A stretch of 64,000 nt of DNA from G032773895 sp965248935 (lineage in GTDB: Bacteria > Pseudomonadota > Gammaproteobacteria > Pseudomonadales > Cellvibrionaceae), in NCBI GenBank assembly GCA_965248935.1, contig OZ252214.1, positions 1,798,001 through 1,862,000 on the forward strand, given 5' to 3'. Position 1 is the first letter of the stretch; each line of letters begins with the position of its first letter. The position numbers and the translations under genes are program-made. Shown here in pieces: positions 8,479-16,639 of the stretch. A model generated the notes under the pieces. The model searched no databases, was not told the origin of the DNA, and saw only the letters and a list, made by a program, of their open reading frames with translations.

Positions 8479-10590
8479 TTAATTCTCCAAAATCTTTTTC
8501 GCTTTTTGGATAAGGTTTTTTGCTGCTTTAATAAAAATTTCTCCGCTTCCCTGAATTTGAATATCTTTTCCCTTAAGCACAATCGTACCATCACTTTTCA
8601 TATTTAGGCTGGACTCACCTGTCACTATCATAATCTCATCACCCGCATCTATAGTAATCTTTTTACCCACTTTTTCTAACAAATCCAAGCCTGTATTGCG
8701 GTTTTGATACAAACCCACATTGAGCATACGAAAACCACCTACACTCACTTCCTGCGCAGCACCAACATTCAGCATGTCGTTTATTCCCACATTGTGTGTG
8801 CGCAATTTAGCAACGGTTAGCGTTTCATTGCTGCCTACATTTTCTGTACGACTACTCCCAATACTAACCGTTTCATTGGCCCCAACATTCTCAGTACGAT
8901 TACTGCCTATGGTAATGCTTTCATTGGCACCAACGCTCTCGGTTCTATTGGAACCGATAGTGATGGTTTCATTGCTACCCACATTTTCAGTGCGATTACT
9001 ACCGATGGTGATGGCTTCATCTACACCCACATTTTCAGTACGATTATTCCCCACGCTTGTGGATTCATCGTTTTTAACCAGATTGTCTTGGTTTTTTTCG
9101 GCTTGAATATAAAGTTGCTCAGCTCCTTTTTTATCTTCGAAGCGTATTTCATTAAAATTTGCAGATGTCCCGCCTTTAGAGGAACGCGATTTTATACCGC
9201 TTTGTGTTTTTTCACTGTATGGCGGTTTATTTTTTTGATTGTAAACAGACCCGGCAACAATAGGTCTATCAGGGTCACCATCAAGAAAACTCACAATCAC
9301 TTCGTGACCGATACGCGGCACAAATGAGGCACCCCATTTATTGCCCGCCCAGACCTGCATTACACGTAAAAAACAGCTACTATTTTCATCTTTTTTACCC
9401 TCTCTATCCCATATAAACTGTACTTTGATCCGGCCATACTCATCCGTGTAAATTTCTTCCCCCGCAGGACCGACAACAACAGCCGTTTGCGAGCCTTTCA
9501 TAACAGGCCGTTTGTGCTTTTGCTGTGGACGAAAATGTACGTTATCAGGGATGCAGGCAAGTTCATTTTTATAATTAAATGCAGGCGTATCGTTCTCTTC
9601 TTTGGCTGGCTTGTGTAAGTAACTTGTATCGTAAGCTTTATGCTTTACGCCAATAAGAATATAATGACCTTTTTCGCCTTGAACACTATCTTTGCCCACG
9701 CTAAATTTGCCACCAGCGTAAAAGGCACAGCAATCACTCTCGCCTTTGACCATATCTTTTGTCGCCTCTTCTGCATCCATACGCACTTTGACAAGCGAAC
9801 TGCCAATACTGGTTTGATATAGGTCTGGATATTCATAATGTTCCAGTTTATCCGCTCCCGCATAGCCACCCAACGCTGAGATTGTAGATATTAAATTTTT
9901 TCCTGGCGTCTTAAAATCATAGTCATTGATCGTCCATTGACCTTTTCTAAAAGAATATAGATGCTCCCATTGATGTATTTGATTGCTATCAGTGTGCCCA
10001 ATTCTCCCCCCTTCAAAAGTTTGATACGCATTCTTTTGATCCACTAAATACAGAGTATGCTTGCCAGCCTCGTGCATAAAATAATAACAAATACCCTCTT
10101 CTTCCAATAAGCGCGAGACAAAATGCAAGTCACTTTCATTGTGCTGTATACAGTATTCGCGTATAGCGCCACCACTGGCTCGAAAGTTAAAGTCGGAGAA
10201 ACCTAAATCGGTAAAAACCTGAGAGACAATCGTCTTAACATTTTTTTCTTGAAAGATTCGGTGATTGTTTGTCTTAGACAGAAACCATAACCACGGCACC
10301 ATTACTAACTTGTATTGGCGAAGACCATGACCTTTCATTTTACCAAAAGTAAAATGGCTTATATAACCATGAAATTTCCGCTCTATTTTATTTTTAATGC
10401 TGATAGAAACGGTTTTACCAATAATATCTTCTGGTGAAATAGCCTGATTTTCAGATAGCACTTCCAAGTTAAATTCAAATAAATCTGAAATAGATTCACT
10501 TCCTTCAAATGCCGTCAACAAAAAAGTATCTTTACCTAAACCAAAATCCGAAATGGATAAAAAGCGATTTTCTTGAGAAAAGGGGGACAT
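8479..10590 (-). CDS. vgrG: type VI secretion tip protein VgrG
   Basis: This 703-residue VgrG has the N-terminal gp27-like barrel region, the phage D3/gp44-type GISHFTFG-like and SRLLEEEGICYYF blocks, then the gp5 OB domain ending in FVPRIGHEVIVSFLDGDPDR PIVAGSVYN. After residue about 500 comes a triple-helix needle of 16-residue repeats (NRTENVGSNETITIG type). The C-terminal tail LNMKSDGTIVLKGKDIQIQG ends the spike and no extra effector domain follows. It is the first gene of the minus-strand cargo cluster. No T6SS core genes (tss) are present in the window, so this is a satellite VgrG island. Confidence 0.95.
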   Translation of the reverse strand: MSPFSQENRFLSISDFGLGKDTFLLTAFEGSESISDLFEFNLEVLSENQAISPEDIIGKTVSISIKNKIERKFHGYISHFTFGKMKGHGLRQYKLVMVPWLWFLSKTNNHRIFQEKNVKTIVSQVFTDLGFSDFNFRASGGAIREYCIQHNESDLHFVSRLLEEEGICYYFMHEAGKHTLYLVDQKNAYQTFEGGRIGHTDSNQIHQWEHLYSFRKGQWTINDYDFKTPGKNLISTISALGGYAGADKLEHYEYPDLYQTSIGSSLVKVRMDAEEATKDMVKGESDCCAFYAGGKFSVGKDSVQGEKGHYILIGVKHKAYDTSYLHKPAKEENDTPAFNYKNELACIPDNVHFRPQQKHKRPVMKGSQTAVVVGPAGEEIYTDEYGRIKVQFIWDREGKKDENSSCFLRVMQVWAGNKWGASFVPRIGHEVIVSFLDGDPDRPIVAGSVYNQKNKPPYSEKTQSGIKSRSSKGGTSANFNEIRFEDKKGAEQLYIQAEKNQDNLVKNDESTSVGNNRTENVGVDEAITIGSNRTENVGSNETITIGSNRTESVGANESITIGSNRTENVGANETVSIGSSRTENVGSNETLTVAKLRTHNVGINDMLNVGAAQEVSVGGFRMLNVGLYQNRNTGLDLLEKVGKKITIDAGDEIMIVTGESSLNMKSDGTIVLKGKDIQIQGSGEIFIKAAKNLIQKAKKILEN
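8790..9060 (-). repeat. 48-bp repeats encoding the VgrG needle
   Basis: About five and a half units of 48 bp encode 16-residue repeats of the type (S/N)NRTENVG(S/A)NE(T/S)ITIG. They form the gp5-like beta-helix. Units are highly alike at DNA level, so recombination could lengthen or shorten the needle. Confidence 0.75.
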
Positions 10591-10956
10591 TAAAAAACCT
10601 TATATTCCATAAAAGTTCAAATTTTTACATTAATATTCTTCACGCAAAACGTGGAGACTCTAACATAGTTTATTTTTATGCCAGAGCAGAATATTTACTT
10701 GAACCAATAATGGAATGTCTTTTGCGACAAAACACGGCCAAATGCGTCAGCTTTATAGAACCCACCAATTAAACCTAAATAGACGCCACTCTATTTTTTC
10801 TTTTTATTTTGTACTACGGGCTTGTCGGTTAACTAAAAAACGGGTTTGAAATTGCAGCCATGAATGCAGCAAAAATACGATAATGTTCTTTTGTCGATAC
10901 TTTCAGCTATTTTCCGCCTTCATCTACTCGTTAGGCAATATGAAGACGGATTTATC
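10591..10956. other. intergenic region upstream of vgrG
   Basis: This 366-base stretch separates vgrG from the PrlF-like gene; both are on the minus strand. It should hold the vgrG promoter. No YhaV toxin remnant is visible downstream of the PrlF-like gene, where one would be expected. No hairpin with a T-tract was seen. Confidence 0.5.
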
Positions 10957-11169
10957 CTAGATGCGAGAAACCAATTCTGGTGTTACTGCTTTTAGGCGCT
11001 GCGGGTTTTGTTGTATGTCGTTCGCCAAGAATGTTAAAAAATTACCTAAAGCTGGATCGGCCTCATCTTGATCTGCGCGAGATAGCAGCACATTGCCATC
11101 AGACTGGATGGTATAGCGAATTTTTTCGCGCTTGCTAAGATGCAAAGCTTTGCGCACAGCATCTGGCAC
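10957..11169 (-). CDS. PrlF/SohA-family antitoxin-like protein, start unclear
   Basis: The sequence VRKALHLSKREKIRYTIQSDG, then FLTFLANDIQQNPQRL, matches the PrlF (SohA) antitoxin, the AbrB-fold partner of the YhaV RNase. The homologous N-terminal strand (ISESTLTDRYQTTVP) continues upstream of the GTG at 11169 in the same open frame to about 11253, but no ATG, GTG or TTG start exists there. The start codon may therefore be lost, or a rare start is used. No yhaV follows. The product may be an orphan or broken antitoxin. Confidence 0.6.
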   Translation of the reverse strand: MPDAVRKALHLSKREKIRYTIQSDGNVLLSRADQDEADPALGNFLTFLANDIQQNPQRLKAVTPELVSRI

Positions 11170-11461
11170 TGTGGTCTGGTAACGATCTGTCAGAGTGGAC
11201 TCGCTTATTAATACTGTACTTGCCGTATTGAGCCTCCAGTAGGTGAATTTGGACTACATCAGAATGGTAATGCAATTGAATTACCCCATCAAGTAAGGCC
11301 ATTACTTGACTAGATACGGAGCTTTCGGGAAGTCCATTGCTGGCTTTCAAAGATATTAGGTAATCGTCGTCGCCTTCATCGCCTGCTTCCATCTTTTTAC
11401 GGCACGCCTCTTTAAATTCATTCAATGCGTGCAAGATGTATCTAACATCATCTGAAGTCAA
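11135..11461 (-). CDS. hypothetical protein overlapping the PrlF-like frame
   Basis: This 108-residue frame starts MTSDDVRYILHALNEFKEACRKK and is acidic in the middle (EAGDEGDDDYLISL). It resembles no family I recognise. Its last 20 or so codons overlap the PrlF-like coding sequence in another frame, so its true end may be earlier if a frameshift has occurred near 11200. It might be the partner of the antitoxin-like gene, but it does not resemble YhaV. Confidence 0.4.
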   Translation of the reverse strand: MTSDDVRYILHALNEFKEACRKKMEAGDEGDDDYLISLKASNGLPESSVSSQVMALLDGVIQLHYHSDVVQIHLLEAQYGKYSINKRVHSDRSLPDHSARCCAQSFAS

Positions 11462-11535
11462 ATCAACTGAAACGGTTCGAATATTTGTTTTGTGAGTAAA
11501 AATTAACAGGCTAACCTAGCAAGTTAAAAAGCAGA

Positions 11536-12675
11536 TTAAAAATGCCGTGAGCGATTCTCCTCTTCTTGAATACTCAGCTCATCTGCTGCATTAGACAGAT
11601 ATTCTGCATCAGTTTCAGAACCAAGCTTGATCATCAAACGCAGGTCATTGGGCGAATCGGCATGAGCTAACGCATCTTCGTAGGTAATTTCTCCGGCATC
11701 GTACAATTCATAGAGCGCTTGATCGAAGGTCTGCATTCCCTGCTCGGTAGACTTTTTCATTAATTCTTTCAGCTCGTGAACTTCACCTTTACGTATAATA
11801 TCTGAAGCGAGAGGTGTATTAATAAGCACCTCCAAACAGGCTCGCCGTCCCTCTCCATCTGGCGTTGGAATAAGTTGCTGAGCCACAACTGCCTTAAGGT
11901 TAAGAGATAGGTCCATCCACAATTGCCGATGGCGATCCGCAGGGAAGAAGTGAATAATTCGATCCAAAGCTTGATTGGCGTTGTTTGCGTGTAGAGTACA
12001 TAAACACAAATGCCCCGTTTCTGAAAAAGCAATGGCGTGGTCCATGGTCTCTCTGGAGCGAACCTCACCAATAAGAATCACATCCGGCGCCTGCCTCAAC
12101 GTATTTTTTAACGCAACTTCAAAGGACGCGGTATCAATCCCCACTTCGCGCTGGGTAATCACACAGCCTTCATGCTGGTGAATAAATTCGATTGGGTCTT
12201 CAATAGAAATAATATGCCCTTTAGAATTTCGATTTCTGTGACCAATCATCGACGCCAATGACGTAGACTTACCTGTACCCGTTGCGCCCACAAAAATAAT
12301 CAGCCCACGCTTGGCCATGGAAAGTTCTTTGACCATCTCTGGCAAACCCAGATCATCAATATGAGGAATGGTGGTTTCAATACGCCTGAGTACCATACCT
12401 GCAAGATTCCGCTGATAAAAGGCACTGGCACGAAAACGTCCCACTCCCCTTGCACTAATAGCAAAGTTCAGCTCTTTTACCTCCATAAACTCTTTGCGCT
12501 GCTTGTCGTTCATAACACTCAAACAGATTTCACGAGATTTTTCTGGCGAAAGTGGTGTAGTAGAAACAGGGACTATTTTGCCGTGCAACTTAATGGACGG
12601 CGCGATTCCAGCAGTAATGAACAGGTCGGAAGCTTTCTTCTCAACCATCAAGTTTAATAAACGGTCTAAATCCAT
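11536..12675 (-). CDS. pilU: type IV pilus retraction ATPase-like PilU
   Basis: This 379-residue PilT-like ATPase has Walker A FVGATGTGKSTSLASMIGHR, the Asp box, Walker B APDVILIGEVRSRETM and a His box (ETGHLCLCTLHANNANQALD). The N-terminal MDLDRLLNLMVEKKASDLFI and the extended acidic tail ending ENRSRHF separate PilU from PilT. It works with PilT in pilus retraction at the inner face of the membrane. It follows pilT by 48 bases on the minus strand, the usual arrangement. Confidence 0.93.
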   Translation of the reverse strand: MDLDRLLNLMVEKKASDLFITAGIAPSIKLHGKIVPVSTTPLSPEKSREICLSVMNDKQRKEFMEVKELNFAISARGVGRFRASAFYQRNLAGMVLRRIETTIPHIDDLGLPEMVKELSMAKRGLIIFVGATGTGKSTSLASMIGHRNRNSKGHIISIEDPIEFIHQHEGCVITQREVGIDTASFEVALKNTLRQAPDVILIGEVRSRETMDHAIAFSETGHLCLCTLHANNANQALDRIIHFFPADRHRQLWMDLSLNLKAVVAQQLIPTPDGEGRRACLEVLINTPLASDIIRKGEVHELKELMKKSTEQGMQTFDQALYELYDAGEITYEDALAHADSPNDLRLMIKLGSETDAEYLSNAADELSIQEEENRSRHF

Positions 12676-12723
12676 CTTTCTGTCCTACATAACAACAACT
12701 GTAAACAGTGTATTAATGAATGC

Positions 12724-13761
12724 TTAAGCAAAATTCTCCGGCATTTTCGCCAGTTCTTTCGCAATATCTCGACTAACAATACGCCTCTCAACCAAATCCG
12801 CCAAGCATTGATCCATAGTCTGCATCCCCACCGAACCCCCTGTTTGAATTGCGGAGTACATCTGAGCCACTTTATCTTCGCGGATAAGGTTACGAACCGC
12901 AGAGGTGCCACGCATAATTTCGTGTGCCGCAACACGCCCACCACCGTTTTTCTTTAACAGGGTTTGTGAAACAACCGCCTCCAGAGATTCTGAAAGCATA
13001 GAGCGTACCATCGATTTTTCATTGGCAGGAAAGACATCCACTACACGGTCAATGGTTTTTGCCGCAGAAGTGGTATGCAATGTACCAAAGACCAAATGCC
13101 CGGTTTCCGCAGCCGTTAAGGCGAGACGAATGGTTTCCAGGTCACGCAACTCACCGACAAGGATAATATCCGGGTCTTCCCGCAGGGCAGACCTTAAGGC
13201 TTCGGCAAATCCGTGAGTATCTCGATGCACCTCACGCTGATTGATTAAGCACTTCTTACTTTCATGTACAAATTCAATGGGGTCTTCAATGGTCAGTATA
13301 TGGTGATATTTATTTTCATTAATATAATCGACCATTGCTGCCAAAGTCGTGGATTTCCCCGAACCCGTTGGCCCAGTTACTAAGACCAAACCGCGAGGCA
13401 CTGAAGACACATCACGAAATACCTGCCCCATGCCCAACTCTTCCATCGTCAATACCTTGGAAGGAATCGTCCGAAATACCGCGCCTGCACCTCGATTCTG
13501 ATTAAAGGCATTGACACGGAAACGCGCTACCCCAGGCACCTCAAACGAAAAATCGGTTTCTAAAAACTCTTCAAAGTCCTTACGTTGCTTATCGTTCATA
13601 ATTTCGTAGATCAAACCATGAACTTGTTTGTGTTCCATGGGGGGTAAGTTAATTCGGCGAACATCGCCGTCCACCCGAATCATAGGCGGCAAGCCAGCGG
13701 ACAAATGTAAGTCTGATGCGCCTTGTTTGGCTGAAAATGCGAGGAGTTCAGTAATATCCAT
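12724..13761 (-). CDS. pilT: type IV pilus retraction ATPase PilT
   Basis: This 345-residue protein begins MDITELLAFSAKQGASDLHLSAG and carries Walker A LVTGPTGSGKSTTLAAMVDY, Walker B EDPDIILVGELRDLETIRLA, the His box AAETGHLVFGTLHTTSAAKTIDR and the AIRNLIRE-type motif (SAVRNLIREDK). These are standard for the hexameric ATPase that depolymerises type IV pili for twitching motility. It is transcribed away from yggS, and the gap between them is filled by a MITE-like element. Confidence 0.96.
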   Translation of the reverse strand: MDITELLAFSAKQGASDLHLSAGLPPMIRVDGDVRRINLPPMEHKQVHGLIYEIMNDKQRKDFEEFLETDFSFEVPGVARFRVNAFNQNRGAGAVFRTIPSKVLTMEELGMGQVFRDVSSVPRGLVLVTGPTGSGKSTTLAAMVDYINENKYHHILTIEDPIEFVHESKKCLINQREVHRDTHGFAEALRSALREDPDIILVGELRDLETIRLALTAAETGHLVFGTLHTTSAAKTIDRVVDVFPANEKSMVRSMLSESLEAVVSQTLLKKNGGGRVAAHEIMRGTSAVRNLIREDKVAQMYSAIQTGGSVGMQTMDQCLADLVERRIVSRDIAKELAKMPENFA

Positions 13762-13861
13762 AGATTAACCTATACCTGATTTTGTCTCGTTATTCGTTTC
13801 ACTCACACTAACAGACCTCTATACTAGCGGGCGAAAATCGGTTTTGAAAAAAGGGCTTAGC

Positions 13862-14128
13862 TAGGGCCTGTTAACACTCATTCAATTATCACTGCCTGAG
13901 CTATTTTTTATCCAGGAAGGCAGAGCGAGCGAGGTTTAGCTGGCCTAAATGAGCGACCGATAACGTAGCTGGGTGAAAAATAGCCCAGGCCCGAAGGGTT
14001 GTGGCTGAAAAAACGCCACTTGTCGTTGCTCATCGTTCATTTAGAATAACTAAACTTCTCTCTTCACGCCTAAATTGGCGATTTTTCAGTCACAACAGTG
14101 ACAATTGAATGAGTGTTAACAGGCCCTA
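13862..14128. mobile_element. MITE-like element with 25-bp perfect terminal inverted repeats
   Basis: The segment begins TAGGGCCTGTTAACACTC and ends with its reverse complement; 13863-13887 and 14103-14127 match over all 25 bases, and the match extends inward with one mismatch to TCACTG. Inside there is a second inverted pair, GTTGTGGCTGAAAAA near 13999 and TTTTTCAGTCACAAC near 14083. It has no coding capacity, is about 267 bp long and has TA at its ends. It lies between divergent pilT and yggS. A partial copy of one end occurs at 23379-23397. Confidence 0.75.
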
Positions 14129-14133
14129 AGTAT

Positions 14134-14817
14134 ATGCATAAGATGAGCAACAAACTAACCCAAGTTAAGACTCGCATTCAACTAGCAACCCAATCCGCAG
14201 ATAGAAACCCTGACAAGATCACACTTTTAGCCGTCAGTAAAAAACACCCTGTCGAAAAAATACGCGAGTTGTACGCATTAGGTCAGAAGGACTTCGGAGA
14301 AAACTACCTACAGGAAGCACTGGCAAAGATAGCCGCAACTAACGACCTTGAAAAAATCTGTTGGCATTTTATTGGCCCCATTCAGTCCAATAAAACGCGA
14401 CCTATTGCTGAACATTTTCACTGGGTTCACTCGGTAGACCGGCTCAAAGTCGCAGAAAGGCTCAATAATCAGCGACCGGCCAACTTGCCCCCTTTAAAAA
14501 TCTGTATTCAAGTCAATATTGATAATGAAGAAACCAAGTCCGGCGTGAGCCCCGAAAACGCACCTAATCTAGCGGAAGCAATTATATCCATGCCCCGACT
14601 TCACCTAAAAGGCTTAATGTGTATCCCCTCGTCTGCTAATACTGACGCTTTCAAAAGAATGCAAATACTGTTTGAAGGAATTGGGCAAAAATTAAACATC
14701 TCCTATTGGGATTGCCTATCTATGGGTATGTCGTCCGACCTAGAAAGTGCTATCTCAGCAGGGTCCACCCTTGTCCGTATTGGTACATCGCTATTTGGCG
14801 AGCGAGCTAAGGTATAA
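14134..14817 (+). CDS. yggS: YggS family pyridoxal phosphate homeostasis protein
   Basis: This roughly 227-residue PLP-binding protein has LLAVSKKHPVEKIRELYALG with the PLP-lysine context, DFGENYLQEALAKI, WHFIGPIQSNKTR, LKGLMCIPS and the C-terminal LSMGMSSDLESAISAGSTLVRIGTSLFG. A GTG at 14113 lies inside the MITE terminal repeat, so the ATG at 14134 (or 14143) is the likelier start. The protein controls free PLP and affects amino-acid pools. It precedes proC as in most gammaproteobacteria. Confidence 0.93.
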   Translation: MHKMSNKLTQVKTRIQLATQSADRNPDKITLLAVSKKHPVEKIRELYALGQKDFGENYLQEALAKIAATNDLEKICWHFIGPIQSNKTRPIAEHFHWVHSVDRLKVAERLNNQRPANLPPLKICIQVNIDNEETKSGVSPENAPNLAEAIISMPRLHLKGLMCIPSSANTDAFKRMQILFEGIGQKLNISYWDCLSMGMSSDLESAISAGSTLVRIGTSLFGERAKV

Positions 14818-14859
14818 TTCCCCAAACTCTCAAAACACACACAAACTCGGGAGAAACTC

Positions 14860-15705
14860 TTGAACGCAGAAAGCGGTTCACTTAACAATGCAACCAAAAT
14901 CACTTTTATCGGCGCAGGCAATATGGCCCGCAGTATTATTGGGGGACTTATAGCCGGGGGGCACTCAGCCGCGTCTATTACCGCTACCAGCCCTATTCGG
15001 GAAGAATTGGCGTCTCTCAAAAACGAGGTCAACATTGAAGTAAATACAAACAATAAAGAGGCTATTTCCGATGTAGAGGTGGTAGTTTTGGCCATCAAAC
15101 CTCAAGTTATGTCGGTTGTCTGTAACGAAATTACCCCCAGCCTCAACAAGAGTACCCTAGTTATTTCCATTGCCGCAGGCATTAACTGCACTAGCTTACA
15201 AAGCTGGCTCGGAGCCGAACAACCCATTGTTCGATGTATGCCCAATACTCCCGCACTAGTCGGGGAGGGCGCAAGCGGGCTATTTGCCAACGCGCACACA
15301 ACAAATAAGCAAAAAGCCTTAGCCAACGCTATTATGGCCGCCGTGGGTAAAGTAAGTTGGGTTGAACAGGAAAACCTTATAGACAGCGTAACTGCCGTCT
15401 CTGGCAGTGGCCCTGCCTACTTTTTCCTTATGATGGAAGCTATGATCGATGCTGGCATAAAGCAAGGGTTGAGCAAAGAGGTGGCGACAACGCTCACTAT
15501 ACAAACAGCCTTAGGCGCGGCCAAGCTCGCAGGGCAAAGTGATGTTGATGTTGCCGAGTTGCGACTTAGAGTAACATCGCCCAACGGAACAACCGAAAAA
15601 GCCATTGCCAGCTTTGAAAGTACCAATTTACGAAAAAGCGTGGACGACGCCATGCAAGCCTGCAACCAAAGAGCCCAAGAGCTCGCTATTGAATTAGGCA
15701 AATAA
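14860..15705 (+). CDS. proC: pyrroline-5-carboxylate reductase
   Basis: This 281-residue enzyme catalyses the last step of proline synthesis. It has the Rossmann start ITFIGAGNMARSIIGGLI, VVLAIKPQVM, the VRCMPNTPALVGEGASGL block, and the C-terminal signature AVSGSGPAYFFLMMEAMIDAG with LRLRVTSPNGTTEKAI. The start is TTG at 14860, supported by GGGAGA eight bases before it; no ATG is near. It is followed by yggT after five bases. Confidence 0.96.
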   Translation: MNAESGSLNNATKITFIGAGNMARSIIGGLIAGGHSAASITATSPIREELASLKNEVNIEVNTNNKEAISDVEVVVLAIKPQVMSVVCNEITPSLNKSTLVISIAAGINCTSLQSWLGAEQPIVRCMPNTPALVGEGASGLFANAHTTNKQKALANAIMAAVGKVSWVEQENLIDSVTAVSGSGPAYFFLMMEAMIDAGIKQGLSKEVATTLTIQTALGAAKLAGQSDVDVAELRLRVTSPNGTTEKAIASFESTNLRKSVDDAMQACNQRAQELAIELGK

Positions 15706-15710
15706 ACCTT

Positions 15711-16301
15711 ATGACGACACTTATAGACATATTGCGCTACATTCTTCAGACCTTCACCACACTGTTTTTAACCTTTGTGATACTTAGGTTTATGTTGCAA
15801 TTAGCTAGGGCAGATTTTTACAACCCCTTTTCTCAAGCGACAGTTAAAATTACCAACCCGCTGCTCATTCCCTTACGAAAATTGATTCCAGGTATCTTTG
15901 GCATTGATGTGGCGGCAATTGTTCTCTGTCTATTAGTACAGGTGGCGTATGGCGAAATTATCCATTTGCTGTATACCCAGACATTGACAAACCCCATCCC
16001 ATTTTTTGTTTGGGGGCTAATCTCTTCCATATATTTAACCACTTATATTTGCTGGTTGTCCTTAATCGTCATTGTTATTTGCAGCTTTATTGCACCCTAC
16101 AGCCAACACCCAGCACTTGTGCTTATACGCCAATTAATGCAACCTATTATTCAACCATTCCAAAAACTGATTCCGCCAATGGGAGGACTGGATTTTTCGG
16201 TTCTATTTGTCTTTATGGCAGTGGTGGTGGTCCAAAAAATACTGATGGCCGTTGCAATATCAATTGAGCTAAACCCATTTTTTGTAATCGGTTTTTTTTA
16301 G
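15711..16301 (+). CDS. yggT: YggT family membrane protein
   Basis: This 196-residue protein carries two YggT modules, each a pair of hydrophobic helices around the motifs FYNPFSQATVKITNPLLIPLR and LIRQLMQPIIQPFQKLIPP. The second ends GGLDFSVLFVFMAVVVVQ. YggT proteins are inner-membrane proteins linked to osmotic tolerance or cell division (YlmG/CcmB-type); the exact role is not known. Located in the proC-yggT-yggU run. Confidence 0.93.
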   Translation: MTTLIDILRYILQTFTTLFLTFVILRFMLQLARADFYNPFSQATVKITNPLLIPLRKLIPGIFGIDVAAIVLCLLVQVAYGEIIHLLYTQTLTNPIPFFVWGLISSIYLTTYICWLSLIVIVICSFIAPYSQHPALVLIRQLMQPIIQPFQKLIPPMGGLDFSVLFVFMAVVVVQKILMAVAISIELNPFFVIGFF

Positions 16302-16325
16302 ACTGTCCTATACGATAAGAAATAC

Positions 16326-16619
16326 ATGAGCAATCATTACAGATGGCAGGGTAAAACGTTGATATTACACTGCCACCTCCAACCAAAATCGTCTAAAAAC
16401 GAATTTTGCGGCCTACACGATGACAGGGTAAAAATACGTATTACAGCACCCCCGGTTAATGGAAAAGCCAATGCGCATTTAATTAAATTTTTAAGCAAAT
16501 CATTTGGTATAGCAAAAAGTAAAATTTCAATCATTTCCGGTGAGCTTGCTCGGAAAAAAACGGTAGCGTTAAATGAACCAACCAAATTGCCATCGGAAGC
16601 GATGATCGCATCCAAATAG
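16326..16619 (+). CDS. yggU: YggU/DUF167 family protein
   Basis: This 97-residue protein fits the DUF167 fold: LILHCHLQPKSSKNEFCGLHD, then VKIRITAPPVNGKANAHLIKFLSK and KSKISIISGELARKKTV. Function is unknown. It lies 24 bases after yggT and 20 before metX, and is almost certainly in the same operon. Confidence 0.92.
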   Translation: MSNHYRWQGKTLILHCHLQPKSSKNEFCGLHDDRVKIRITAPPVNGKANAHLIKFLSKSFGIAKSKISIISGELARKKTVALNEPTKLPSEAMIASK

Positions 16620-16639
16620 AATCGGGATAATGCCATAGA

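Noticed and set aside
13862..14128. Structured non-coding RNA
   Set aside because: Perfect terminal inverted repeats with TA ends fit a MITE better; an RNA role has no independent support.
14113..14133. GTG start of a longer YggS
   Set aside because: It lies inside the terminal repeat of the MITE-like element and adds residues not found in the family.
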